A DNA stretch of 64,000 nucleotides from Brucella pecoris (GTDB taxonomy: Bacteria; Pseudomonadota; Alphaproteobacteria; Rhizobiales; Rhizobiaceae): positions 91,776-155,775 of the forward strand of contig NZ_VEWK01000013.1 of NCBI RefSeq assembly GCF_006376675.1, in the 5' to 3' direction. This document shows positions 15,832-23,834 of the stretch, in pieces. The notes beneath the pieces are model-generated. The model did not search any database. It saw only the letters and a list, made by a program, of their open reading frames with translations, and was not told the DNA's origin. A program made the position numbers and the translations under genes. Each line of letters opens with the position of its first letter. Position 1 is the first letter of the stretch.

Positions 15832-16139
15832 GCCTGCGAGACTTAATCAAGAACGCCCCACCGGAGCTTTTGAAATCATCCGTCCAAACTGGCGTCTTCT
15901 ATGAAGCTCTAGCCGAAGTCATGGACGTATTTGATGCGATGAAGAAGCGACTGGATGCCCTGGAAGAAGGCGGCATCAAATACCGAGGCGCTTACCAGCG
16001 AGCACAGGACTATTCCAAGGGCGACGTGGTGACGTTCAACGGGTGCGCATGGATCGCCGTACGGACGCTCAAGGAAACAGAGGCACCGGCTTCATGTGAT
16101 GGCTGGATGCTGATGGTGAAGAAAGGACGTGATGCGTGA
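15828..16139 (+). CDS. Hypothetical phage protein with small C-terminal binding-module-like domain
   Basis: 103 residues; ATGA overlap with the protease gene. A helical N-terminal half is followed by YRGAYQRAQDYSKGDVVTFN ... WIAVRTLKETEAP ... GWMLMVKKGRDA, a pattern seen in short domains appended to phage structural proteins (the xY-KGD-V-W type). Role unknown; a particle-surface module is one guess. Confidence 0.55.
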   Translation: MSLRDLIKNAPPELLKSSVQTGVFYEALAEVMDVFDAMKKRLDALEEGGIKYRGAYQRAQDYSKGDVVTFNGCAWIAVRTLKETEAPASCDGWMLMVKKGRDA

Positions 16140-16384
16140 TGACCAATGACGAATGGGAAAAGCGCGGCGAGCAAATGGCCGAGGCCGTCCTGAATACAAT
16201 CGAGAGAAAGATCAGCGAACGTATGGGCGACAAGATGCCCTTTCAGAAGGCTTTTGATGAAGCTTTCGATGCAGTGAAGGGTTACATCGACCGATCCTTT
16301 GAGGCTCTCGAAGAGACACTTTCCGATGTTGAGAAACGCCTCAGTGCCGTTGAGGCCAAGGCCAATCGGGAGGAAGAGCGATGA
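16139..16384 (+). CDS. Hypothetical coiled-coil phage protein
   Basis: 81 residues from ATG 16139; GTG 16136 is in frame and also overlaps the previous stop. Highly charged, ending in a heptad-like coiled coil (FEALEETLSDVEKRLSAVEA). Function unknown. Confidence 0.55.
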   Translation: MTNDEWEKRGEQMAEAVLNTIERKISERMGDKMPFQKAFDEAFDAVKGYIDRSFEALEETLSDVEKRLSAVEAKANREEER

Positions 16385-16614
16385 GCGATACCATCCGCGA
16401 CCAGAAGCTTTGCGCCGATCTTGAAAGGCATCTCAACAAGAAGATGGCGCAGTACCTCGCAGAAATTTGCGATGAGGTGATGATCGAACATCCTCGTGCC
16501 GATCCCGTTGCCGTCGCCCGCACCCTCGCAGTGGCGTTGTCATCGGTCGATGTGATCGCCCTCACCAAAACCATCACAAGCAAATCTGTAATGACCGAAA
16601 GGGCATCAGCATGA
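16381..16614 (+). CDS. Hypothetical phage protein (77 aa)
   Basis: Begins MSDTIRDQKLCADLERHLNK; helical, with ATGA overlaps on both sides. No family recognised. Confidence 0.55.
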   Translation: MSDTIRDQKLCADLERHLNKKMAQYLAEICDEVMIEHPRADPVAVARTLAVALSSVDVIALTKTITSKSVMTERASA

Positions 16615-16997
16615 CCACGAACGCACAAGAATTCGTTACGGCCATCATGGCCCAGATCAAGCCTGTTCTCGATGAGAGCTTGGCCGCAATCGACCAGAAG
16701 ATCATATCTCTCGAAAAGGCCCTGTCTCGACATGAGGCCGCAGCGAAACATCAGGCCCGTACCGACGACAAGCCCGACGCATTCAATACGCCGATTGTTG
16801 AGCTATTCGGTGACGATGCTGTGAATACGCTCCAGCGAGTTCAGGATGAGTTCGGCACCCGCGCCCGATACGAGACCGAGCTATTCCTGCGATGCTACGC
16901 ACACGCAACCGAGATATTCGGACGCGTCCCTACCAAGGACGAGCAGCGCACAATCTTCAAGGTCGTCAAGCGCAATACAGATGGGATGACCTTCTGA
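16611..16997 (+). CDS. Hypothetical phage protein (128 aa)
   Basis: N-terminal coiled coil (about 10-50), then a small globular part (FGDDAVNTLQRVQDEFGTRA and VPTKDEQRTIFKVVKR). Its TGA shares one base with the ATG of the HNH gene. No family recognised. Confidence 0.55.
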   Translation: MTTNAQEFVTAIMAQIKPVLDESLAAIDQKIISLEKALSRHEAAAKHQARTDDKPDAFNTPIVELFGDDAVNTLQRVQDEFGTRARYETELFLRCYAHATEIFGRVPTKDEQRTIFKVVKRNTDGMTF

Positions 16998-17362
16998 TGG
17001 CCAGACCTAAGCTCAAGATGATGAAGCCGCTGGTCTCGACCATGAAGCCCCGCCTCGGCCCTACACCTGGTAGCCAGAAGAGCCGAGACGCGCACCGTGT
17101 GAAGGTGGAGCCGTGGCGTCGGTGGTATCGCATCGCACGATGGCAGAAGCTTCGCATGAAGATTTTCACTCGCGACCTCTTCACCTGTCAGATGTGCGGA
17201 CTGCTTGAGCCTGACACGTCCAAGCTGGTTTGCGATCACCGCGAACCACATGGCGGCAGTGAGACTAAGTTCTGGGATGAGACGAACCTGCAATGTCTCT
17301 GCAAGACTTGCCATGACGGCGAAAAGCAGCGCCTCGACCATCAGATGAGGGCCTATCGATGA
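16997..17362 (+). CDS. HNH endonuclease
   Basis: 121 residues. A basic N-terminal tail leads into the HNH core: CQMCG zinc knuckle, VCDHREPHGG with the catalytic His, the NLQCLCKTCHDGEK segment with the second CxxC. The spacing (DHxxPHGG ... NLQ.LC..CH) is that of phage HNH nucleases encoded next to terminase genes in cos-type phages, where they help the large terminase cut DNA. Terminase genes are missing here. Confidence 0.85.
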   Translation: MARPKLKMMKPLVSTMKPRLGPTPGSQKSRDAHRVKVEPWRRWYRIARWQKLRMKIFTRDLFTCQMCGLLEPDTSKLVCDHREPHGGSETKFWDETNLQCLCKTCHDGEKQRLDHQMRAYR

Positions 17363-17566
17363 CCGGGGGGGCCATTTCGATCCAAAATCGGGCTTTGATC
17401 GCGTACCCACGCCCTCCACATTCGCATAATTTTTTTCCCCCAGATCGAATTGTTAAGCGAAACGGAAAAATGACCGAAAAACCCTCCGCCCGCTTGATCC
17501 TGAAAATCCGGGCTTCTGACCGCGCCACGATGGCGGCGGCACCCCATTTTTATTCGGAGAGTTAAC
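17363..17566 (+). other. 204-bp non-coding gap after the HNH gene, possible packaging-site remnant
   Basis: The only sizeable gap in the rightward operon. It starts with a G7 run (ACCGGGGGGGCC) and contains a poly-T/poly-C stretch (AATTTTTTTCCCCC near 17430). A G-run just after an HNH gene resembles the cos neighbourhood of many HK97-like phages. An overlapping 68-codon frame (17359-17565) has no recognisable product. The gap is where terminase, portal and capsid genes would be expected. Confidence 0.3.
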
Positions 17567-18004
17567 ATGAGCACCGAAACAGCCAAGGCGTTAACTGTTA
17601 ACGCAAATATCAACGGCAATCAGGCCAATATCGGTATCAAGCGCCACGCATTGCCATATTTCGAGTACGACCATGGATCAGCAATTTCCATGCTCAAACG
17701 CCTGATGGGCAATTCGTGGACGGCGGATGATGTCACGAACGTTCTCGAATTTGCACTTGGGCCACAGCCAGCAGAAGGCACCGACCTCATGCAGTGGAGG
17801 CTTCTCAAGCCAATCGCTAGGGTCAACGGGGGTCTCACTACCCGAAAATCATGTGAAGGCATCATTCAGCTTAAGGAAGCTATTCGGGCGAAGGGCGTCG
17901 GCACATATGCGCCACTCGCCGCCATGGTTCTCCTTGCCGCACTGTACGGCGTTGATGAGGCGGATGCTTCCTTCTCCGATGAAGAGGAGAACGCCGATGG
18001 CTAA
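17567..18004 (+). CDS. Hypothetical phage protein (145 aa), possible tail-assembly protein
   Basis: MSTETAKALTVNANINGNQA, then EYDHGSAISMLKRLMGNSWT ADDVTNVLEFALG; the helical middle and acidic C-terminus (SFSDEEENADG) recall the tail-assembly chaperones that precede tape-measure genes, but similarity is weak. Good ribosome site (GGAGAG). It overlaps the gp10-like gene by eight bases. Confidence 0.5.
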   Translation: MSTETAKALTVNANINGNQANIGIKRHALPYFEYDHGSAISMLKRLMGNSWTADDVTNVLEFALGPQPAEGTDLMQWRLLKPIARVNGGLTTRKSCEGIIQLKEAIRAKGVGTYAPLAAMVLLAALYGVDEADASFSDEEENADG

Positions 18005-18416
18005 GGGCTGGTATCTAAGCGGTGAATTTAAGCGGCGTATGCTTCGGTTGCCTGAAAAGGTCCGCAAGGAGACCAATCGGGCCATAGAGCAGAACGCCGA
18101 CGAATGGGTGCGTGTGTCGCGCAGCATGGCCCCGGTCGATCCGAAGGACGGCATCCATCTGAAACCAAGCATCCGCCATTACGAGACCGAGACAGGCGGT
18201 CAGGTTGTGCGGGCTGGCGGCGAAGCCACCACGCGACCCGTCAAGGACGGCCAGAGCGCCACATTCGATTACGCTCTGGCGCAAGAGTTCGGCACCCAGG
18301 AGATGGCAGCCAATCCCTTCTTCTGGCCCGCTTATCGCCTGTTCAAGAAGAAGTTCGCGAGCCGCCGTAGCCGCGCCATGAATAAATCAGTCAAGGATTT
18401 CAACAATGGCCAATGA
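17997..18416 (+). CDS. HK97 gp10-like phage protein
   Basis: 139 residues. MAKGWYLSGEFKRRMLRLPE, then helical NRAIEQNADEWVRVSRSMAP and the conserved end ...FDYALAQEFGTQEMAANPFFWPAYRLFKKK. The YA..xEFGT..M.A.PFFWPA pattern is the hallmark of the HK97-gp10 family (head-tail connector/neck). It normally lies several genes before the tape measure together with DUF3168; here it directly precedes the tape measure. Confidence 0.85.
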   Translation: MAKGWYLSGEFKRRMLRLPEKVRKETNRAIEQNADEWVRVSRSMAPVDPKDGIHLKPSIRHYETETGGQVVRAGGEATTRPVKDGQSATFDYALAQEFGTQEMAANPFFWPAYRLFKKKFASRRSRAMNKSVKDFNNGQ

Positions 18417-20214
18417 ACCCGCATTATATGCGCGCATGGAAATGCGTGTCGCCCAGGCCGAAAAGCAGATGGCGAAGTTTGCCAAGCAGCTTGACGGCGA
18501 AATGGGGAACATGGAACGCCGCACCAACAAGGCGGCGAAGAACATGGAAAGCTCGCTGAGCCGTGGCTTCTCCAAGATGAAAGGCATCGTGGCCGAGTTT
18601 GGCAAGGGCCTGTTTGCGGGCATCGCTGCCGGTGGCGTAGTTGGTCTCGCCGCGAGTGTACAGGCTGTCACGAAGTCATTTGCTGACCTTGGCCGCGAGG
18701 CGCAGACTGCCGGTATCAAGGTCGAGGATTTCCAGAAGTGGCGCTATGTTGCGGATCAGAACCGCATCGGCATTGACGCCATGATCGATGCTTTTAAAGA
18801 GCTCAATATTCGTGGTGATGAGTACGCAAAGACCGGCAAAGGCGGCGGCGCGGATGCCTTTGCTCAGATCGGCATGTCACCCGCAGAAGTCAAACAGCGC
18901 CTGAAAGACCCTTCAGCGCTATTGCTGGAAATCATCGACCGCACCAAGCGTTTGCAGAATACAGCGGCAGGCGTCAGGATATTTGATGAGTTACTTGGAG
19001 GACAAGGGGGCGAGCAGTTCACCCGCCTCATTGATCAGGGCCGCGAGGGTATCACCGCCACGCTCAACGAAGCCGAGAAGATGGGCGCTGTCTTCGACGC
19101 TGACTTCATCAAAAAAGCTGATGAGATCGACAAGGCTTTCAACCGTCTGGCGACCACGATGGGCACGGCGGTCAAAGGCGCTATTGTTGAAGCAGCAACC
19201 GCTCTGCAAGGCTTCCTGTCGTCGTGGCAGAACCTTGAAGACAAAACGCTGTCTGGCATCAATGCCGAATTGGACACGCTCATCAAGCGCAAGGCTCAGC
19301 TTGAAGCGCAGGCAGGGACCACAGAGGATACCGTTCTGGGCTGGATCGGCAAGGACGCTGCTACCGAATTGCAGGCCGTCAACGATCAGATGGCGCGCCT
19401 GCAAGCCCGCAAGGACGAGCTTACCGCCGTCAAACTCGACACCATCACAATCGAGCCACCGGTGAAGCCATATATCCCGCCTGAAACAACGAAGAAGGGC
19501 AAGTCGGATGAGGAAAAAGCGCGTGACCGGGCAGCCAAGGCCGCAGAACGCGAGCGCAAGGCCGTCACCGATCTGATCAAAGATCTTCAGTTCGAAGCCT
19601 CGCTGGTTGGCAAGACGGCACTGGAAAAGGAGAAGATGACCGCGCTTCGCCATGCTGGAGCGGCGGCGACGGCTGCGGAAAAGGCCCAGATCGAGCAGCT
19701 TGTGGAAGCAAACTACAAGGCTACCGAGGCATACGACAAGCAGCAGGCAGCTATTCAGGAAGTTAACGAGGCTGGCCGTGAATTCGCCGGTACGCTGGTT
19801 TCTGGCCTTCTCAGTGGCGCAAAGGCTTCGGACGTGCTGTCCGACGCTCTGGGCCGACTGGCTGACCGCTTCCTGAATTCCGGGCTGGATGCGCTATTCG
19901 GCGGTGGCGGTGGCGGGATCGGCGGTATCTTCAGCAGCATATTCGGAGGCGGCGGCAGTTCTGACCCATGGTCCGGTTTGCGACTGGCAGGCGGCGGTCA
20001 TGTGCGCGGTCCCGGTTCATCGACCTCTGACAGCATCTTTGCAAAGCTTTCCAATGGCGAGTTCGTTGTGAACGCCAAGGCGACGAAACAGAACCGGGGC
20101 ATTCTGGAAGCAATCAATAACGGCATGTCCTTGGACCACTTCGCGACAGGCGGATACGTGCCAGGCGGTGAAGCTGGGGCTGAATGTATTCTGGCGATAG
20201 GAGGGCAGGCATGA
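18406..20214 (+). CDS. Phage tail tape-measure protein
   Basis: 602 residues, short for the family. N-terminal coiled coil (RMEMRVAQAEKQMAKFAKQL), a hydrophobic Gly/Ala segment (about 66-86), long helical middle, a second coiled coil (365-460), a Gly-rich segment (GGGGGGIGGIFSSIFGGGG) and the C-terminal motif GGHVRGPGSSTSDSIFAKLSNGEFVVN found in many tape-measure proteins. It sets tail length in siphophages. The stop follows soon after FATGGYVPGGEAG, so the protein may lack part of the usual C-terminus. Confidence 0.88.
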   Translation: MANEPALYARMEMRVAQAEKQMAKFAKQLDGEMGNMERRTNKAAKNMESSLSRGFSKMKGIVAEFGKGLFAGIAAGGVVGLAASVQAVTKSFADLGREAQTAGIKVEDFQKWRYVADQNRIGIDAMIDAFKELNIRGDEYAKTGKGGGADAFAQIGMSPAEVKQRLKDPSALLLEIIDRTKRLQNTAAGVRIFDELLGGQGGEQFTRLIDQGREGITATLNEAEKMGAVFDADFIKKADEIDKAFNRLATTMGTAVKGAIVEAATALQGFLSSWQNLEDKTLSGINAELDTLIKRKAQLEAQAGTTEDTVLGWIGKDAATELQAVNDQMARLQARKDELTAVKLDTITIEPPVKPYIPPETTKKGKSDEEKARDRAAKAAERERKAVTDLIKDLQFEASLVGKTALEKEKMTALRHAGAAATAAEKAQIEQLVEANYKATEAYDKQQAAIQEVNEAGREFAGTLVSGLLSGAKASDVLSDALGRLADRFLNSGLDALFGGGGGGIGGIFSSIFGGGGSSDPWSGLRLAGGGHVRGPGSSTSDSIFAKLSNGEFVVNAKATKQNRGILEAINNGMSLDHFATGGYVPGGEAGAECILAIGGQA

Positions 20215-21011
20215 GCGCGTTAGCTATATCAGTTGGTACGGATGGCATTCTTGTTGCATCAGACGGCGTTTGCTACACCTACGAGACTGGCGAGGTGTCC
20301 GGCTTCGTCTCCAAGGTCATCCTGCTACCGGAATATGACTGCTTCATCGGCGCGACTGGCGCAGGCGCGTTTGCCGTTGCCTTGCGGTGGGAAGTCAACC
20401 AGCAGATCAACAGCTTTGACGATCTTGTGGACGGAATAGCAGGCTTCTGCGAGACCGTTCATCGGAAGCTTTTCACCGACATCTGGGGTGAATGGCACCG
20501 AGGCCCGATTAGCGAAGTCTCATGCGTCATCGGTGGATGGTCTGATGCACGGCAGGCATATGAGGCGTACCGCGTGGTCAGCTATGAAAAGCCGAGTGTC
20601 GATTTGAGCGATGGCCGATCCATAACAATAGAACCGTTCGTCCGGTCTCAATTGCCAGCCGATACGTGGTGCAACCATCTGCCGGATACGATGCATGAAT
20701 TCGACCTGGTGCCGCCACTGCCGAACGAAGAGACAGGTGATATTCTCATGCGGTTGGTTTGCGCCTGCCGTGCCGATAGCGCGTTTGTCAAAGGTGAGGA
20801 AGAACGAGAGGGCGATAATCGTCACTATATGGCTGGCGGCTTTATTCAGATGTGCGCCATTCAGCAGGGACACAGCCAATCGTGGGTCGCTCATAGGTGG
20901 CCCGAAGATCAGATCGGCAAACAGATCGACCCCAACGGCCCAGAACGTTACCCGGCGTGGCTGAAAGAGCGCTACGAGCAGGCTAAGGCGGTCAGCGAGG
21001 TGGCGGCATGA
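20211..21011 (+). CDS. Proteasome/HslV-like Ntn-hydrolase homologue
   Basis: 266 residues, ATGA overlap with the tape-measure gene. The N-terminus MSALAISVGTDGILVASDGV reads like the first strands of HslV and proteasome beta subunits. After removal of Met1, Ser would be residue 1, Asp (ASDG) residue 17 and Lys (SKVILLP) residue 34, close to Thr1-Asp17-Lys33 of HslV. FIGATGAGAFAVALRWEVNQ then matches the Gly-rich turn and helix. The C-terminal half is not recognised. Activity is not shown; the fold call is by eye. Confidence 0.6.
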   Translation: MSALAISVGTDGILVASDGVCYTYETGEVSGFVSKVILLPEYDCFIGATGAGAFAVALRWEVNQQINSFDDLVDGIAGFCETVHRKLFTDIWGEWHRGPISEVSCVIGGWSDARQAYEAYRVVSYEKPSVDLSDGRSITIEPFVRSQLPADTWCNHLPDTMHEFDLVPPLPNEETGDILMRLVCACRADSAFVKGEEEREGDNRHYMAGGFIQMCAIQQGHSQSWVAHRWPEDQIGKQIDPNGPERYPAWLKERYEQAKAVSEVAA

Positions 21012-21415
21012 CATCACCGTCCCTTGAGCTTCAAAAGGCTCTGTATGACCGTCTCAAATCCGATCCGGCGTTGTCGGCAGTTATCAATGGCCGGGTATAT
21101 GACACCGTGCCGGAGGGGTCCGCATTCCCGTATGTATCATTCGGGCCGTTCGATGAACTGAGAGATGATGCGGAATGCATTACCGGCTTCGAGATCACCA
21201 TGCAGCTAGACGTATGGTCGAGAAAACCTGGCTTCCCGGAATGCCGCAAGGTTGGTGATCTGGTCAGGCGGGCCGTTCTCAGTGCCAAAATCGAGTTACT
21301 CGACAATCGGCTTGTATCGATATCACACCGACAGACCATGACAATGCGTGACCCCGATGGGCTAACCAGCCACGGCATCGTCAACTTTGTCGCGTTCGTG
21401 GAACAGGGAGCGTGA
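21008..21415 (+). CDS. DUF3168 phage protein (tail completion/neck)
   Basis: 135 residues: SLELQKALYDRLKSDPALSA, GRVYDTVPEGSAFPYVSFGP, then QLDVWSRKPGF and a C-terminal beta-strand pair. This is the DUF3168 pattern, a tail-terminator/completion protein of siphophages normally found upstream of the major tail gene. Here it lies after the tape measure. ATGA overlap with the previous gene. Confidence 0.85.
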   Translation: MTSPSLELQKALYDRLKSDPALSAVINGRVYDTVPEGSAFPYVSFGPFDELRDDAECITGFEITMQLDVWSRKPGFPECRKVGDLVRRAVLSAKIELLDNRLVSISHRQTMTMRDPDGLTSHGIVNFVAFVEQGA

Positions 21416-21894
21416 GCCAGATGGCAGTAGAAATTCGAGTTGCGACGACAGACGACAAGCCGAGGCTGCTAGAAATGGCAGCCAAGGCAACAGCAGAAGT
21501 GTCACCGTTTCCAGGCGATCCAACTGTGATTGAGGCAACAGCCGATAAGGCTCTGTCCGATCCTGATTTTCTAGTTCTGGCTGCGAAGACCTACACCGGT
21601 GACGGTTTAGCGACCGTTGGCTTCTTCTGTGCTCGCGTTGGCAATGGACCTTTCAGCGTGGATCGTGTCGCGGAAGAGATCGCGGCCTATGTCGAGCCAG
21701 ACTATAGAGATGGCCGCACATTCGAGGGCTTCCTATCGTTCTACGAGACATGGGCGCGCAATAAGGGTGCAAAGCAGATTAGAATGCCTGCCCCTCGCAA
21801 GGGCTTTGAACGCGTGCTGGAAAGGCGAGGCTATTCGCTGGAAAACACGCAGTTCTACAAGGCAATCGATAATGCTTGGTCAAATGGGCGGTAG
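21412..21894 (+). CDS. GNAT-fold acetyltransferase-like protein
   Basis: 160 residues; GTG 21412 overlaps the previous stop, ATG 21421 is the alternative. VEIRVATTDDKPRLLEMA is a typical GNAT first strand and helix, YVEPDYRDGRTFEGFLSFYETWARNKGAKQI the acetyl-CoA-binding segment and following helix, and ERRGYSLENTQFYKAI the final strand. The Q/RxxGxG/A loop is degenerate (DGRTFE). Substrate unknown. Confidence 0.65.
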   Translation: MSQMAVEIRVATTDDKPRLLEMAAKATAEVSPFPGDPTVIEATADKALSDPDFLVLAAKTYTGDGLATVGFFCARVGNGPFSVDRVAEEIAAYVEPDYRDGRTFEGFLSFYETWARNKGAKQIRMPAPRKGFERVLERRGYSLENTQFYKAIDNAWSNGR

Positions 21895-22099
21895 AGACGT
21901 GGACTTCTTCGAGACCGTGGAAGCAGAAGAGATGTTGGCAATTATCGAAGCTAAGTTTGGCACTGATGCCAGAGCACTAGCCGTGGCCGTCGCCCATGAG
22001 CATGTGCAATTCGTTCGTCAGTTTGGCAGAAAGCCGACAGAAGAAGAGCGCGCCGATATGATCGATCAGTGCTACTGCCGGTTGAACAAGCTGCATTAG
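21872..22099 (+). CDS. Hypothetical phage protein, last gene of rightward operon
   Basis: 75 residues from ATG 21872; ATG 21884 or GTG 21899 would shorten it. The core DFFETVEAEEMLAIIEAKFG and FGRKPTEEERADMIDQCYCR is helical. A terminator follows 11 bp after the stop. No family recognised. Confidence 0.5.
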   Translation: MLGQMGGRDVDFFETVEAEEMLAIIEAKFGTDARALAVAVAHEHVQFVRQFGRKPTEEERADMIDQCYCRLNKLH

Positions 22100-22110
22100 C
22101 CGCATCCATA

Positions 22111-22140
22111 GGCGGGGGTGTCTAATCCCCGCCCCATTTT
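22111..22140 (+). terminator. Terminator of the rightward operon
   Basis: GGCGGGG ... CCCCGCC stem with a 9-nt loop followed by CCATTTTCAT. Confidence 0.7.
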
Positions 22141-22155
22141 CATCTAGAGACCAGT

Positions 22156-22398
22156 CTAACACGCTCCGCCTTCGTCATCCCAACGATCAACTGCTTTTGC
22201 CATTGTCCGATGCTTCTTGATGAACTGGTTCAATGCAATTCGAAGGCGATCTTCATCAAAGGTGCCCTCCTGAAAACGGCGCGTGAGATATCGCGCCGCA
22301 CCGGTGCGCAAGTCTTGCGTGTCGCCGGGTTTGCGGGCATCCCGAAGAAGTCGGGAAATCATAGTAATGTTTCTGGAATTCAAGGCGATGGAAGACAT
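22156..22398 (-). CDS. Hypothetical protein (80 aa)
   Basis: Basic helical protein (MSSIALNSRNITMISRLLRD, RYLTRRFQEGTFDEDRLRIA). It converges on the rightward operon. Ribosome site AAGGAGG upstream of the ATG (AAAGGAGGATATC) supports it. Function unknown. Confidence 0.6.
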   Translation of the reverse strand: MSSIALNSRNITMISRLLRDARKPGDTQDLRTGAARYLTRRFQEGTFDEDRLRIALNQFIKKHRTMAKAVDRWDDEGGAC

Positions 22399-22789
22399 GA
22401 TATCCTCCTTTATTGCGGGCCAGGCATTTTAAGCCCAAACGACAGCGCCCGTTTCAATTGCTGTCATGATAATCACCATGCGCCTTATGCTGGAGAAACG
22501 CAACTAAGGCCGCAATGTGTTGCCAGTATCCGGGTTCAAGCGGGGCGGTGTATGTCGGCCCCATACCGCCTTTAGATGCAGACCCGCCCGACAAGACAGC
22601 AATCATAAAGCGTAAGAAAAACGAAAATTGTCGCGGTTTATGAAAGATCGTTTGGGCGTCGGGTACGCGGGCACATGCCGGTCAGGTTGGCAGATACGCC
22701 CCCCTTTTATTGAATTGCAGATGCGTGTGTTGTCCTGGCGCACGGGTCTCAGACACCGATCGGTGACAGTTTAGACCTACCCCCGCCTC
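22399..22789. other. About 390 bp without a recognisable gene
   Basis: Contains the promoter side of the leftward 80-codon gene and C-rich tracts (GCCCCCCTTTT near 22700, ACCCCCGCC near 22782). No convincing frame, RNA gene or long dyad seen. Confidence 0.4.
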
Positions 22790-23044
22790 CTATTCCGTCA
22801 GGCTGCAAGCCATCATCGCGGGATTGATCGTTCTCTCATGCGGTGCCACAATCCTATTCATCCGCACAGCTTCAGCGTGGCCGTCGATGATGTTTCCCAG
22901 CCGATAGAAGCCTTTGCGCCTGTCTGGCTTGATATAGCCTTCTGAGACCAGTTCCTTGAAAGCGATATCGCTTATGTGCAGCACCCGCGCACCATCGTAT
23001 CGGTTGATGAGCATGGACCGGACAGGCTTGTTGAGCTTCGACAT
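22790..23044 (-). CDS. Small DNA-binding-like protein, Nu1/TerS-type winged helix (tentative)
   Basis: 84 residues from ATG 23044 (MSKLNKPVRSMLINRYDGAR). HISDIAFKELVSEGYIKPDR followed by GFYRLGNIIDGHAEAVR resembles the winged-helix head of phage Nu1-type small terminases and MerR-like regulators. It is divergent from the next gene across a region with TGTGA repeats, so it could equally be a local repressor. Weak call. Confidence 0.45.
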   Translation of the reverse strand: MSKLNKPVRSMLINRYDGARVLHISDIAFKELVSEGYIKPDRRKGFYRLGNIIDGHAEAVRMNRIVAPHERTINPAMMACSLTE

Positions 23045-23069
23045 GTGCAATCCACAACTGTTCAATAAA

Positions 23070-23111
23070 TGTGATCTATTATAGCGCATTGTTCACAAGA
23101 TGTGATATATT
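23070..23111. promoter_or_regulatory. TGTGA/TCACA repeat cluster in divergent promoter region
   Basis: TGTGATCTATT (23070) and TGTGATATATT (23101) are direct repeats 31 bp apart; a TCACA (23093) forms the exact dyad TCACA-AGA-TGTGA with the second one. Spacing of three helical turns fits an operator pair. Confidence 0.5.
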
Positions 23112-23149
23112 CGGCACAGTCTCCAATTCAGCAAACAGGCCGTTTCACC

Positions 23150-23830
23150 ATGACGACAGCACATGAACTTTGCGCGGAATTCGATATCGAGATTATTCCA
23201 GGCACCAGCTACCCGCTACCGGGCCAGACACGCGCCGTTGCCACGATCAACCGACTGATCGAGAAGTACGGTGAAGGCCATGCCCGTATCGTCCTGTCCA
23301 CCTTGGCAGAAGCAGCGGGAAAGCAGGGACTGATCGACAAGTACAGCCTATGGGCCGTCAGCGATCTTGTCCGGGCCTGCTCTGACTGGATCGAGACCGA
23401 TCTATCAAGCTGGTATGAAGCATGGGATCAGATGCCTATGGGCTTTGCCATGTGGGAATGCAATCAGCTATCGGGTGTCGTGCTTCAGCGCGCCAGTCTT
23501 GCCGGTATGCTCTACCTGATGCTTTCCATGCACAAAAGCGCAAAGCGGGCCAACAAAGCGCCTAACTACAAAGCGCTTATGAAGGCTTACGATGAAGAGA
23601 AAGCCCTTCACCGGGCAACCTCGACGGAAATAGAGGGTAATCCAGATGGGGAACCCATGTTTCAGCCCTATACGCGCCACACAGACGCGGAACTGATAGA
23701 GATAGGGCAATACCTCATCCAGAATAAGCAATCGCTTCCACACGGCGAATTTGGGCCATGGGTGCGCGATAAGACCGGACTGTCATATAAGACCGCGCTG
23801 AAAGCAATGAAGCTGGCGCAGGCGGCTTAG
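23150..23830 (+). CDS. Hypothetical protein (226 aa)
   Basis: Start chosen at ATG 23150 (MTTAHELCAEFDIEIIPGTS); the longer frame from 23102 runs through the repeat cluster. Mainly helical, with INRLIEKYGEGHARIVLSTL and DLVRACSDWIETDLSSWYEA, and a C-terminal helix-turn-helix-like end (WVRDKTGLSYKTALKAMKLA). Converges tightly on the HIRAN gene (4-bp gap). Function unknown. Confidence 0.6.
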   Translation: MTTAHELCAEFDIEIIPGTSYPLPGQTRAVATINRLIEKYGEGHARIVLSTLAEAAGKQGLIDKYSLWAVSDLVRACSDWIETDLSSWYEAWDQMPMGFAMWECNQLSGVVLQRASLAGMLYLMLSMHKSAKRANKAPNYKALMKAYDEEKALHRATSTEIEGNPDGEPMFQPYTRHTDAELIEIGQYLIQNKQSLPHGEFGPWVRDKTGLSYKTALKAMKLAQAA

Positions 23831-23834
23831 GCCG

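Noticed and set aside
17359..17565. 68-codon frame after the HNH gene
   Set aside because: ATGA overlap looks attractive, but it translates a G-run and a poly-T/C tract into a proline- and histidine-rich string without any recognisable feature; treated as non-coding.
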